NCBI GenBank assembly: GCA_028877215.1 | Contig: JAPPFJ010000002.1 | Span: 52,302 to 116,301, forward strand | From: Gemmatimonadota bacterium | Lineage (GTDB): Bacteria > Latescibacterota > UBA2968 > GCA-2709665 | Reading direction: 5' to 3' | Length of the DNA stretch: 64,000 nt | Shown: piece after piece, positions 43,573-52,127 of the stretch | Layout: the number at the start of each line of letters is the position of its first letter | How positions within the stretch are numbered: position 1 is the first letter of the stretch | The notes under the pieces: model-generated | Seen by the model: only the letters and a program-made list of their open reading frames with translations | Told to the model about the DNA's origin: nothing | Database searches by the model: none | Position numbers and translations under genes: made by a program

Positions 43573-44367
43573 TTGACCTTGATAGTCCAGGATCTACCAG
43601 ACCCGGTCCAGGCCCGTCTGAAGGGTTTCGTCTCAATTGGCGACAATCTCAAGACTGAGTCGTGCGCCGATGTATTTGCATTTGCTCACCCGAGCAAGCA
43701 GGGTTTGATCCTCAAAATCAGAGATGGGCTCGCTGCGCCACAAGAATCTGATCTTCGTGCCGAAAAAACGGCCATGTCGTGGTTGCACGACAAACTGAGT
43801 GTGCCTGGCATGGTCTGCTTCCACGAGGAAGACAATACTCAGTATCTGCTGATGACGCGAATCGCTGGCGTCTCTGGTGTCCACGAAGACGCCAGGGCAG
43901 ATATCCCTGGTCTGATACGTCTGTTCGCTCATGGACTTCGCGATATTCACGCAGTTCCAGTCGATTCGTGTCCATTGGATTGGCGCTTTGAACGCTATTT
44001 TGCGTGGGCAACAGACCTGATTGATTCAGGAGTGCTGGATGGTCAGATCCCCAAAGGCGGCACTAGAAATGTCCTACGGGATGAACTGGCAAGCATACGA
44101 GCCGACCTGCTGCCGGAAGACGTGGTGTTCACCCACGGGGATTATTGCCTTCCCAACATCATCATCCTCAATGGCCGCCTGAGTGGCTACATTGATTGGG
44201 GCTACGCAGGGATAGGAGATCGATATCTCGACTTTGTCGCCGCGTACAATACCATTCGCAGAAATCTGGGTGGCGAGTGGGTTTCCTTGTTTTTTCGGGA
44301 GTATGGACAAGAATTGAATCCGGCCAAGTTGAGCGTGTATCAAAGAATCCATGACTTCGTAGACTAA
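43573..44367 (+). CDS. Aminoglycoside 3'-phosphotransferase-like kinase
   Basis: 264 residues. Protein-kinase-like APH fold: nucleotide-binding Lys in G-L-I-L-K-I-R-D, catalytic loop VFTHGDYCLPNIIILNGRLS near residue 190 (H-G-D...N) and the metal motif IDWGYAGIGDRYLD near residue 208. These match the APH(3') family better than the homoserine-kinase-like type at 49541. Whether it phosphorylates an aminoglycoside is untested. Start is TTG 43573 after an attC-like site. Stop codon TAA lies in the CTAA target of a MITE-2 copy. Confidence 0.8.
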   Translation: MTLIVQDLPDPVQARLKGFVSIGDNLKTESCADVFAFAHPSKQGLILKIRDGLAAPQESDLRAEKTAMSWLHDKLSVPGMVCFHEEDNTQYLLMTRIAGVSGVHEDARADIPGLIRLFAHGLRDIHAVPVDSCPLDWRFERYFAWATDLIDSGVLDGQIPKGGTRNVLRDELASIRADLLPEDVVFTHGDYCLPNIIILNGRLSGYIDWGYAGIGDRYLDFVAAYNTIRRNLGGEWVSLFFREYGQELNPAKLSVYQRIHDFVD

Positions 44368-44527
44368 CAGCCCGTTGAAAAAGTCCATCCGGGCTACGGC
44401 CGGCCCTTGCGGTCGAAATACTGCGTTGCGCTCCCTCGCCGAATCGATGGATGGGACTCGGTCGCGCGCCTTGTCTTCGGCCACAATGGCTCGGGCTCGC
44501 CTGCAGAGCGACTTTATCAACGGACTG
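44368..44527 (+). mobile_element. MITE-2 copy 4 (TSD CTAA)
   Basis: 160-bp copy flanked by CTAA at 44364-44367 and 44528-44531, a perfect duplication. The left one contains the TAA stop of the kinase. This copy shows that MITE-2 uses the same class of target as MITE-1. Confidence 0.92.
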
Positions 44528-44550
44528 CTAAGAGGGAAATAGCGCACTTC

Positions 44551-44634
44551 ACGTAACATGCCCGTCCCCGGCTCCGGCGCTGACGCGCCTTCGCGCAACC
44601 ACTTCGCGGTTGGGGCACGGCGAAAACGCCAGGC
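44551..44634 (+). other. attC-like site H
   Basis: Left box ACGTAAC (44551-44557), complementary to the core of site G with one transition. Right arm GGCGAAAAC and a mutated core GCCAGGC (44628-44634). Stem GCCCGTCCCC/GGGGCACGGC is imperfect. The shared cassette leader follows (CGAAACCCACCAACCCCAT). Confidence 0.6.
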
Positions 44635-44772
44635 GAAATCGGCGCAAAGGCGAAACCCACCAACCCCATCCCGACGAATCGTGCACGAAACCTGAAAGCA
44701 GAAATTACTCCACCGACAACGGATGAATGATCCTGTGGCTGAATTTGCTTTGCCCCGACTGAGATATCCCGG

Positions 44773-45462
44773 ATGTTTTCTGCAGAGTCGCAAGTTATGT
44801 TTTATCGTGGGATACAATTTTCGATGGAAATACTAGAAGAAATAGCGAATACAATCGCGTCTCTAGAACGAAATGATGGTCGAGTTCTTGTTGCCATATG
44901 TGGCGCAGCCGACTTAGGCAAAACATTTCTATCTATACACTTAGCTTTCAAACTTAAACAGAAGGGTATCGAAGCAAACCACCTGACTCTTGATTCATAT
45001 TTGATGAAGAGGACCGATAGAATTAATAGAGGAATTAGTGGCTATCAGCCAGACGCTCATGATTTACCCCTCGTGAAAAATGACTTAAAACGGTTCAAAA
45101 AAGGCCAGTCTATAGAATATTACCCTTATGTGCATTCTATTGGGGAAAAGGCGGCGAGTAAAGATGTCATCCCCCCATGCCCCATTCTCATTGTCGATGG
45201 TCTGCACTCAATGAATGAACAATTGACTCCATATTTGGACTTCTCGATTTTTATATGCACCAGCGATGACCAGCTAAAACAAATAAGACATCAAGCAGAC
45301 ATCACCAAGAGACACCAGACAATCGAGTTCTCAAAAGCCCATGCCGATTCAGAGTTTGAGAAATACAAGCAATTTGTGGAGCCATATAAGCAACAGGCCA
45401 ATGTTATTTTGTTCCTTGAGGAAAAGTGGAATTACATATTGTATAAAGGTGCAAAGAGTTGA
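44773..45462 (+). CDS. P-loop kinase of the uridine kinase/phosphoribulokinase type
   Basis: 229 residues. Walker A ICGAADLGKTFL near residue 42, the substrate loop L-T-L-D-S-Y-L-M-K-R-T near residue 75, I-L-I-V-D-G-L-H-S near residue 140 and R-H-Q-A-D-I-T-K-R-H near residue 178, as in uridine kinase/PRK. The serine/threonine of the Walker A GK(S/T) is Thr. Markedly AT-rich, unlike neighbours. ATG 44773 chosen; ATG 44824 is possible. Possible nucleoside or sugar kinase. Confidence 0.75.
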   Translation: MFSAESQVMFYRGIQFSMEILEEIANTIASLERNDGRVLVAICGAADLGKTFLSIHLAFKLKQKGIEANHLTLDSYLMKRTDRINRGISGYQPDAHDLPLVKNDLKRFKKGQSIEYYPYVHSIGEKAASKDVIPPCPILIVDGLHSMNEQLTPYLDFSIFICTSDDQLKQIRHQADITKRHQTIEFSKAHADSEFEKYKQFVEPYKQQANVILFLEEKWNYILYKGAKS

Positions 45463-45559
45463 GCTCAAACGTAAGAAGGGTGAGAAATCGACTGTCGATG
45501 GCGTACACTGTATTTCCGCCCCGCTAGCGGCTTCGCCGCGACGGGGGTCCGCCGCAATC

Positions 45560-45618
45560 GTGTAACACGTGGCCCCCGGCTCGCTACGCTCGGCCAAAAG
45601 AGCCGTGAGTGATAATTG
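45560..45618 (+). other. Half attC-like site related to site K
   Basis: GTGTAACACGTGGCCCCCGG followed by CTCGCTACGCTCGGCC is clearly homologous to the left arm of site K (51719 on). A palindrome of GCGGCTTCGCCGC lies just before it. No proper right core. Confidence 0.4.
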
Positions 45619-45631
45619 GAGGCAATTCACG

Positions 45632-46381
45632 TCAGTCGGCTGTTTTCCTGGCCGCGATCACCGCACACTTACCAGGTTTATGGTCTCGTATCAGGTTCAC
45701 CACTTTGAAACCGGCTTCCCTGAGCAAGCGCATGTTGGTGTCCGGGCTAAGTGTGATGTCATAGTTCCATCGAGCACGATCAGCCTCTGGAAGTCTGGCA
45801 ACCTCACGTCGGAATCGACCAAGGCCATCTTGTTCTCCTTCTTGCGAGGTTGTTTGATCGCCCTCGATATAGGATCCACACGGCTTCAAGGCCTTGAATA
45901 TCTTGCGATACACAATGACCTTGTTTTCCGGCGGCAGGTGATGTGTTGTGAGACTCGATATTGCATAGTCGTATTCGCCTTCTCCGAATGGAACATCAAG
46001 GTAGTTCCCTTCGATTAGCTGGATCTGATCGGCCCTTGAGCGATATTTCTCTCTAAGGCGATTAAGCATCCCAGCGGCAAGGTCTATGCCGGTGATGCTT
46101 GCGTTTGGTGTTCTCAGGAATACCTGGTCCAGCTCTAAGCCAGTCCCACACCCGAGATCAAGGATTCGAATTTTCTCTTCCGTGGGGGAAATCTGGCCAG
46201 CCATTTCGACATAGACCTGGGCTGAACCGGGTCCGAATTTCTCGTCCCAAATGTCAGCAGCCATGTCGAAGAAATCGTGCAGGTCTTCCATCTCATTTGT
46301 GTACCCAGGTGCTCTTGAGACTTCCTTGCCGATTTGTTCCCATCGGGCTTCTACTTGACTCCTCTGATCTTCCTCGGACAT
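45632..46381 (-). CDS. Class I SAM-dependent methyltransferase (reverse orientation)
   Basis: 249 residues. SAM motif I RILDLGCGTGLELDQV near residue 73, motif II ITGIDLAAGML, then YDYAISSLTTHHLPPENK. One of the few cassette-region genes on the minus strand. Two decayed relatives occur in the window: a scrambled copy at 29776-30180 and a 5' fragment at 60440-60498. The 5' end is head-to-head with a broken sulfotransferase fragment. Confidence 0.88.
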   Translation of the reverse strand: MSEEDQRSQVEARWEQIGKEVSRAPGYTNEMEDLHDFFDMAADIWDEKFGPGSAQVYVEMAGQISPTEEKIRILDLGCGTGLELDQVFLRTPNASITGIDLAAGMLNRLREKYRSRADQIQLIEGNYLDVPFGEGEYDYAISSLTTHHLPPENKVIVYRKIFKALKPCGSYIEGDQTTSQEGEQDGLGRFRREVARLPEADRARWNYDITLSPDTNMRLLREAGFKVVNLIRDHKPGKCAVIAARKTAD

Positions 46382-46397
46382 CTGGCGTCCTTCTCAG

Positions 46398-46490
46398 TTG
46401 AATGGAGTAGTTCTTGAAGAAGCGAATTCAGAGTACCCAGGAAGTGGATGCACTCTTGAATCGTATTTCATATTTTCCTGGTCCCAGTAA
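46398..46490 (+). pseudogene. 5' fragment of a sulfotransferase gene
   Basis: ATG GAG TAG then frame FLKKRIQSTQEVDALLNRIS. Codons 4-22 match the N-terminus of the intact sulfotransferase at 60714 (FVKKRIQSTQEIDALLNYEM). A stop replaces codon 3 and similarity ends near 46480. It lies divergent from the methyltransferase, exactly as the intact sulfotransferase lies divergent from a methyltransferase fragment at 60.5 kb. Confidence 0.75.
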
Positions 46491-46551
46491 TAGAACTGTG
46501 TCCCCCAAGCCTGCCGTCCTTGCAGGCCCAACTCGCCCCGGGCGGCACGGC

Positions 46552-46684
46552 ACATAACACCGAATGGCCGATACCCAACCACACCCCAACCGAAATGGCC
46601 GCAACCGAGGGGTTGGACTGATTGTGAAAATCCCGACCTGTCTCCCGGCGTGCGGCCACTTCAGCCATTCGGAGGACGTTAGCC
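46552..46684 (+). other. attC-like site I
   Basis: 133 bp. Left box ACATAAC (46552-46558), outer stem CCGAATGGC/GCCATTCGG, 9 of 9, right GGAGGAC and core GTTAGCC (46678-46684). The HAD gene starts 23 bp later. Confidence 0.82.
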
Positions 46685-46706
46685 GTAAGCGACGCGCAGA
46701 AACCCT

Positions 46707-47432
46707 ATGGCACGCGCCCTAAAGCCCGGCTGCAAAGATATAGTGAACGCACGATACGACGCCTTATTCTTCGATGCCGGGCACACTCTGCTGGAGTACG
46801 TAGAGCCGAGCGAGGTTGGTTGGGCTAATGCTCTATCGGACATTGGCGGACCATCCGCAGATGCACTGTCGGCAGCGTTCGAGGACGTACTTGGGAAAAG
46901 GCGCGCGCCTCCGGCTGAATCAGAGTCGTTAGCGGTCCATCAAGCGGAGTGGTCGGGGATATATCGACAGACGCTCACTGCCGCTGGCTTTAGGGGTGAC
47001 ACTGAGGCCGCGGTCCAGGTCATGTGGAACGTATGGCTCTTCCACATCTGGGCGCCATATTCAGAAGTTGCGTCCGTACTTACCACGCTCCGGGCGAACG
47101 GAATCAAGCTCGCCGTAGTATCAAACTGGGCACCAACACTCGAGCTGACACTCGACCATCTGAACCTCAGCCAGTACTTCAATGCTCTCGTGTACTCCCT
47201 GAGGCAAGGGTACGCCAAACCTGCGGCTGCGATCTTCGATGACGCAATTGAGCGGGTCGCCGTCAGTCGAGATCGGGTGCTGCACATCGGTGACAATTAC
47301 GAATCGGATATCCTGGGTGCGCGTGCGGCGGGGCTCGACGCAGCGTTGTTGCTACGAGCCACTGATACATCATCAAACAGCTACAGGCCGACTTTACGAT
47401 CCCTTGATGAAGTCTTCTCGCTGTTAGATTGA
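46707..47432 (+). CDS. HAD-superfamily hydrolase
   Basis: 241 residues. Motif I D-A-L-F-F-D-A-G-H-T-L near residue 18 has Phe-Asp but Ala-Gly in place of the usual x-D-G, a substitution seen in some eukaryote-like HAD phosphatases. Motif II V-V-S-N-W near residue 135, motif III Lys in G-Y-A-K-P and motif IV HIGDNYESDILGARAAG. A phosphatase of a small metabolite is likely; substrate unknown. Confidence 0.87.
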   Translation: MARALKPGCKDIVNARYDALFFDAGHTLLEYVEPSEVGWANALSDIGGPSADALSAAFEDVLGKRRAPPAESESLAVHQAEWSGIYRQTLTAAGFRGDTEAAVQVMWNVWLFHIWAPYSEVASVLTTLRANGIKLAVVSNWAPTLELTLDHLNLSQYFNALVYSLRQGYAKPAAAIFDDAIERVAVSRDRVLHIGDNYESDILGARAAGLDAALLLRATDTSSNSYRPTLRSLDEVFSLLD

Positions 47433-47541
47433 GCGACGTGCAAAAGCAGAAAAGCAATAGGTGACGGTGTGCCCGCAATGGATGCCCTTTAAGGCTTCGC
47501 CGTGATAGGGGCCATCAGCACTTTACCTGAGGTGTAAACCG

Positions 47542-49092
47542 ATGACGGACATTGGTCCATCATCGCCGCTGACCGAGTTCGAAGTCTTCTATCAGAGCCG
47601 CTCGCGGCTCGAATTGCTCGTTGATGACTGGCTTGTGGAACGCTTCGAGGGCGACGCGGCGCTACATCTGCACGAGCCGTTGGGCAAAGAGGTCGTGCTG
47701 ATGAACGACAAGGCCTGGGAAGACACTTCTTTGGGCTACGTCTCGGTACTCAAGGACGGAGATCTGTTTCGCATGTACTACCGCGGCCATCACCACGACA
47801 GCGGCGAAGACGCCCGAGGCGAACCGATGTGTTACGCGGAAAGCCACGACGGCATCCGGTGGACGAAGCCAAACCTTGGTCTATTCAGATTCAGAGGATC
47901 CTCGGACAACAACATCGTCGTCGGTGGGGATGGCAGAAAGTACCTTCCAACTGACAAGTGGCAAGGCAACCTGGGAACCCACACTGGCCTGGGATGGCGC
48001 GGCGACATGGTCCCGTTCATCGACACCAGCCCAACTGTCAAACCCGACGCTCGGTACAAGGCACTGGTCCGCGGGGCTCGTGGTGCGCACCAGATTCCGG
48101 GAAAATACACCGATTACGGCATGTATCCCTTCAAGTCGCCGGACGGACTTCACTGGACGTTGATGACCGAAAAGCCCGTGATTACGAAGGGGCGATTCGA
48201 TTCGCAGAACCTGGCGTTCTGGGATCCGGTTCGCGGCCGCTACGTCGCATTCGTGCGAGATCTGCTAAAAGGTTATATGCGCAATGTGCACATGGCTGTG
48301 TCGGACGATTTCGTGAACTGGACGGAACCCGTCCCGCTGAAGTATTCGGACAAGGTCGACCGGGAGATGTACACCAACGGCGTCCTTCCGTATGAACGCG
48401 CGCCACACATTCTGATCGCCTTTCCCACCGAATACACGGACCGGTTTGCCGTCGCCCAGGTCCATCCCATCCTGATGACCAGCCGCGACGGCGGGTACTC
48501 GTTCCTGCGACGCCGGGAACCATTGATTCCCTGCAGTGCCCCCCAACAACGCGATGGCAACCGTGCCAACTACATGGCCCACGGTCTGGTTCGTGGCAAT
48601 GAGGGCGAGTACTTCGTCTACGCCACCGAAGGGTACGCATATGAGGAAAGCGACGCGCTGCCGGAGTGGAAGAAGAAGTCATTCGTGCCGAGGATGCGGC
48701 TCAGGCGTTTTACGTTCCGGGTCGACGGATTCGTTTCCGTACGATCCGGTCCGAACGGCGGAACGATCGTGACAAAACCGTTTGTGCTCAACGGCAGCCA
48801 ACTGGAGCTCAACTACATCGCCTGGCCCCGCCCTGCCGGGGAAATCCGGGTCGAAATCCAGGATGCAAACGGCGAGCCCTTGAAGGGCTTAACGCTGAAC
48901 GACTGCAAGCCGCTGCGGGGCGACGAAATCGACCACCCGGTCACGTGGCAGTCTGGACTCACTCCCGGGTATTACGCCGGAAAGCCCGTGCGCCTGCAGT
49001 TCCAACTCAAACACGCGGACCTTTTCAGCTTCAGGTTCGCCGCCGGTCGGTTCACAAAAAACGGCGACGCAGAAATCGAGGGTGATAAGTAA
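47542..49092 (+). CDS. Beta-propeller glycosidase-like protein (GH32/43-type N-terminal fold)
   Basis: 516 residues. Repeated blade-like blocks: S-V-L-K-D-G-D-L-F-R-M-Y-Y-R-G, C-Y-A-E-S-H-D-G-I-R-W-T-K-P, ALVRGARGAHQIPGKYT, Y-P-F-K-S-P-D-G-L-H-W and FDSQNLAFWDPVRGRYVAFV, typical of the five-bladed propeller glycoside hydrolase superfamily. The last 110 residues form a beta-sandwich. Catalytic acids cannot be assigned by eye. No signal peptide. Larger than usual cassette genes. Confidence 0.75.
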   Translation: MTDIGPSSPLTEFEVFYQSRSRLELLVDDWLVERFEGDAALHLHEPLGKEVVLMNDKAWEDTSLGYVSVLKDGDLFRMYYRGHHHDSGEDARGEPMCYAESHDGIRWTKPNLGLFRFRGSSDNNIVVGGDGRKYLPTDKWQGNLGTHTGLGWRGDMVPFIDTSPTVKPDARYKALVRGARGAHQIPGKYTDYGMYPFKSPDGLHWTLMTEKPVITKGRFDSQNLAFWDPVRGRYVAFVRDLLKGYMRNVHMAVSDDFVNWTEPVPLKYSDKVDREMYTNGVLPYERAPHILIAFPTEYTDRFAVAQVHPILMTSRDGGYSFLRRREPLIPCSAPQQRDGNRANYMAHGLVRGNEGEYFVYATEGYAYEESDALPEWKKKSFVPRMRLRRFTFRVDGFVSVRSGPNGGTIVTKPFVLNGSQLELNYIAWPRPAGEIRVEIQDANGEPLKGLTLNDCKPLRGDEIDHPVTWQSGLTPGYYAGKPVRLQFQLKHADLFSFRFAAGRFTKNGDAEIEGDK

Positions 49093-49146
49093 GTCATCGA
49101 TGATGGTGTGGAACTGCTTCCGGTTGGACGAATTCACGAAAAGTAA

Positions 49147-49539
49147 ATGGACGTCCCGAACATGAGAGTTCTATCAACCCAACGAATTCCTCTTCCGGCA
49201 TTGGCCATAATCGCGCTGATCGCACCGGATTGTTGCCATGCCGAACAACCGAAGATCGGCCGCGGCAAAAGCTGGGGACGTTCGCATCCGTTTTGGATTA
49301 GCGGGCTGACGCAAAATGGAGCGTTGTAAGACGTGATAGAATATCGTGGCGCGGGACTCAACATGTTGTTGGCTTGGAAACCGCGGCCCGTCTTGATCGA
49401 AAAGTCGGTGGCCGCCCCTTTGCTCGTGAACAAGCAGGTTTCGCCGTCAGCGAATGGTTGGCGGGCGAACGTTGGGTTGTTTTGGCACGAGAGACAGTCT
49501 CTCAGGGCGCATGATGTGACTATCACCAGCGGGAGTTAA
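49147..49539 (+). pseudogene. Fragments of a secreted protein
   Basis: First frame (49147-49329): 60 residues with a signal-peptide-like start (LPALAIIALIAPDCCHAEQP) and a stop after GLTQNGAL. Second frame (49333-49539) continues NMLLAWKPRPVLIEKSVAAP. The two look like pieces of one truncated exported protein I cannot identify. Confidence 0.4.
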
Positions 49540-49540
49540 T

Positions 49541-50524
49541 TTGGTGGATAAGGGATCCCTGCAGGTTCTATCAAAGGACGAAAGAACAGCAGCATTGCAC
49601 GCGCTGGCCGAAGCCAGTCTTGCTGACTTCGAACTGACCGGAGGCTCGCTCATGTTGCTGCAGGATCTCGTGAACATCTCATTCCGGATTCAACATGAAC
49701 GCCGACAGTGGTATCTTCGTATTTACAATCCCGACAGGCATGATACATCAGTTATCGAGTCTGAACTCCTGTTCCTGGAAGCGCTCGCCAAAGGGGGCTA
49801 TCCAGTGCCTCAGCCGTTGCGTAAGCACAGTGATGGGATGCTTTGGGTGGCGTCGCAGAGCCCCGTTGTGGACACAATTCGAATATCAGTATGCTCTTGG
49901 CTCCCGGGAGAGATCTTGCAACATGACAAGACACCACAGCACTATGCCAACTTAGGAACCATGTTAGCAGAACTCCACGAGTTTTCCGGAAAATGGAATC
50001 CGCCCGAGGGGTTCGTACGTCCCCGTTGCAACAGTGAAGGTGTATACGGCAGTCACGGTGCTTCAGGAGAGCAAGTCATGCGAGGCTGGGACAACATTGA
50101 CGATCCGCTTCGCTCGGATCTTGAAGTTGCGAAAAAAGCACTTGAACAAGCCGAGAAAGGCATTGGAACAGATCGCGGTCGCTACGGTTTAATCCACGCT
50201 GATCCAAGTTTCAGCAACGTCCTGTTTGATGGGGAAATACCATACCTGATCGATTTCGATGATTTCGGGTACGGCCACTATGTCTTCGATCTCGCAGTTG
50301 TTCTTGCTGGCGCATGGGGCAAGCCTGATTTCGAAGGGAATCGCGCGGCTTTGTTCGAAGGATACCGGCAAAGACGAAAACTGTCGCAGGCAGAAATGGG
50401 CGCATTGCCCGCAGCCATGGCAGCACGAGCGGCCTCGCTCATTTTCTGGGCTGCGGCTCAGTCATCGCAGCATCCATGGATTGAAGGTCAGTGGCAACGT
50501 CTCAAGAAGTACATGGAATCATGA
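49541..50524 (+). CDS. Phosphotransferase (APH/homoserine-kinase-like family)
   Basis: 327 residues. APH-type kinase fold: catalytic loop GLIHADPSFSNVLFDGEIPY near residue 220 and LIDFDDFGYGHYVFDLAVVL with the DFG-like metal motif. The H-A-D-P and D-F-D-D-F-G pattern is closer to homoserine kinase II/CotS-type than to APH(3'). TTG 49541 or GTG 49544 start, GGGAG upstream. Substrate unknown. Confidence 0.82.
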   Translation: MVDKGSLQVLSKDERTAALHALAEASLADFELTGGSLMLLQDLVNISFRIQHERRQWYLRIYNPDRHDTSVIESELLFLEALAKGGYPVPQPLRKHSDGMLWVASQSPVVDTIRISVCSWLPGEILQHDKTPQHYANLGTMLAELHEFSGKWNPPEGFVRPRCNSEGVYGSHGASGEQVMRGWDNIDDPLRSDLEVAKKALEQAEKGIGTDRGRYGLIHADPSFSNVLFDGEIPYLIDFDDFGYGHYVFDLAVVLAGAWGKPDFEGNRAALFEGYRQRRKLSQAEMGALPAAMAARAASLIFWAAAQSSQHPWIEGQWQRLKKYMES

Positions 50525-50645
50525 TCGAAGGAAGGCATCGAAAAGCCAGACGCACTCGACGGGCTTACGCCCGCGCGGGGCCTGCAGCCTCAGGAGCCCG
50601 TAGGAGAGATACTCCCGGCCCGAAGTAGAGTTAGAAACCCACATC

Positions 50646-50934
50646 GCTTAATACCTCGGTTGCCCCTGCGGCGGATTGGAGCGTTGGCCCGCGGCAACCC
50701 CTCGACAGGCTAGCCTCAATCCGAAAAAAACAGCAACGCGGCGACGCGATAAAACCCTCCGAAACAGGGCGTTATCGACGTATAGAAGGACGTTTCTTCC
50801 TTCACGTCCAGTGACCTGGTGTATCCTGGTAATCCGCCGTCTAATCGCCTTTATTTACAAGCACATATTCGATTTTACGTACCCGAAGACTTACGAATCA
50901 AGGCTAGGGGTTCGGCAACCGGAAAACGTCAGGT
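50646..50934 (+). other. attC-like site J, interrupted by MITE-1
   Basis: Left box GCTTAAT (50646-50652), right arm GGAAAAC and core GTCAGGT (50928-50934). Outer stem CGGTTGCC (left) pairs with GGCAACCG (right). The MITE-1 copy 6 sits in the loop. The core is non-canonical (GTC), but the next left box at 51719 is its exact complement. Confidence 0.65.
50714..50903 (-). mobile_element. MITE-1 copy 6 (TSD CTAG), reverse orientation
   Basis: 190 bp in reverse, flanked by CTAG at 50710-50713 and 50904-50907. It lies in the middle of attC-like site J. Confidence 0.92.
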
Positions 50935-51005
50935 GACACTGGCGCAAAGACAGAATCCAACTACCCCAAGGCTCCATATAGCGGTCAAAAACAGAAGAAA
51001 GACAC

Positions 51006-51629
51006 ATGAACCAATCCTCGGTTTTACCTCAATGGGCGCCCCGTGTATCGCGTCATCGCATTGCTCAATTATACGCTAAGGACGCAAAAGGGATAAAAGA
51101 CGAGGATCTCGCAGATGATGTTGGTATTGCCCTGTTTGCGGGAGTCGAAAGTTGCCTGATTGCGACAGGGGCGATGCACGGGGAAGTCAAGTGTCCCAGT
51201 TGCGGAAGTATCATCCATCGCGACTTGAAGCCGTGCCGCCGGGAGGACCCAATCGAAATGCTTCAATGTAATTCTTGTGAGTGGCAACTGTCCTGGCCTG
51301 AGTATCACAAAACGTATCGTAAGAAGCGTCTCGGATCTGTCAGGCTTGACATACCGTTTCGTGAGTTTCTCAAAGGGTTTGCAAGAGCTGAATCATATCA
51401 GCGAAAGATGATCCTGATTGATACTCTGCTACATATCTACCACGGCGAATTGGAAGGGCCGTTAGGGGGGCCAGGAACCGCTAATCTGATCGGCGGCAAA
51501 ATGTCCGACGTTGCGAATTTCTTGAACCAGCTTACCTATGGAGATCAGAGCACGCCAGGATTGGTCGATCAGTTGGAGGAATGGCGGAAACTTGCCAGGC
51601 GAGCACCTTATGGAACTGAGGATGTTTGA
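51006..51629 (+). CDS. Zinc-ribbon family protein (single unit, unrecognised)
   Basis: 207 residues. Same architecture as one half of the protein at 31696: R-I-A-Q-L-Y-A-K-D-A-K-G, zinc ribbon CPSCGSIIH...CNSCEWQLSW, the segment Y-Q-R-K-M-I-L-I-D-T-L-L-H-I-Y-H and LIGGKMSDVANFLNQLTYGD then Q-S-T-P-G-L. No coiled-coil tail. Cassette ends GTCAGGTGA (50928) and TCACCTGAC (51717-51725) are complementary over nine bases. Confidence 0.78.
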   Translation: MNQSSVLPQWAPRVSRHRIAQLYAKDAKGIKDEDLADDVGIALFAGVESCLIATGAMHGEVKCPSCGSIIHRDLKPCRREDPIEMLQCNSCEWQLSWPEYHKTYRKKRLGSVRLDIPFREFLKGFARAESYQRKMILIDTLLHIYHGELEGPLGGPGTANLIGGKMSDVANFLNQLTYGDQSTPGLVDQLEEWRKLARRAPYGTEDV

Positions 51630-51718
51630 CTGAATGCAAGGCGTACACCCGGACGCTTAATGCGCCCGCTCGATTACTGCTCCTGTATCTCCTGGACTTG
51701 GAGGAGTGCGCCGGCATC

Positions 51719-51844
51719 ACCTGACAAGTTGCTCCCGGCTCGCTATGCTTGGCCCAAAGGGTTGTGACTGATTGATTGGCTGATTGCAAAAGCAATGATT
51801 GACTTCCTATACACAGCCCCTTCGGGAGCCACTGAACGTTACAC
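51719..51844 (+). other. attC-like site K
   Basis: 126 bp. Left box ACCTGAC (51719-51725), outer stem GCTCCCG/CGGGAGC, right CACTGAAC and core GTTACAC (51838-51844). The 280 bp that follow to the next gene are a leader resembling those of other cassettes (CAAATCGTGCACAAAATCC) with nothing else recognisable. Confidence 0.62.
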
Positions 51845-52127
51845 GCAGGCGGCGCTGAGTTGCCCAGTAATCCCACCCTGGCAAATCGTGCACAAAATCC
51901 AAGAAACTATCCCGTCTACAGCAAACAAACAAATATCGCGCTTCTTCGATCTATCTTCCTGGCAACGGAAAATACGATCCGCCGGGATTTATTCTTACTA
52001 TTTCGCTCTCGGGTCGACTGCGTATCGGAAAAAAAGGCCCCAATTCGAACCGACCGCACCAGCACCTCAAAGCTCAGACGCAAGTCGAGGGTGCGGAGGG
52101 TGTTACGTTCGGAAAGGATGAAATGAA

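Noticed and set aside
49460..49480. Core-like GAACGTTGGGT at 49472
   Set aside because: Matches GTTRRRY but has no pairing left arm and lies inside a gene fragment; treated as chance.
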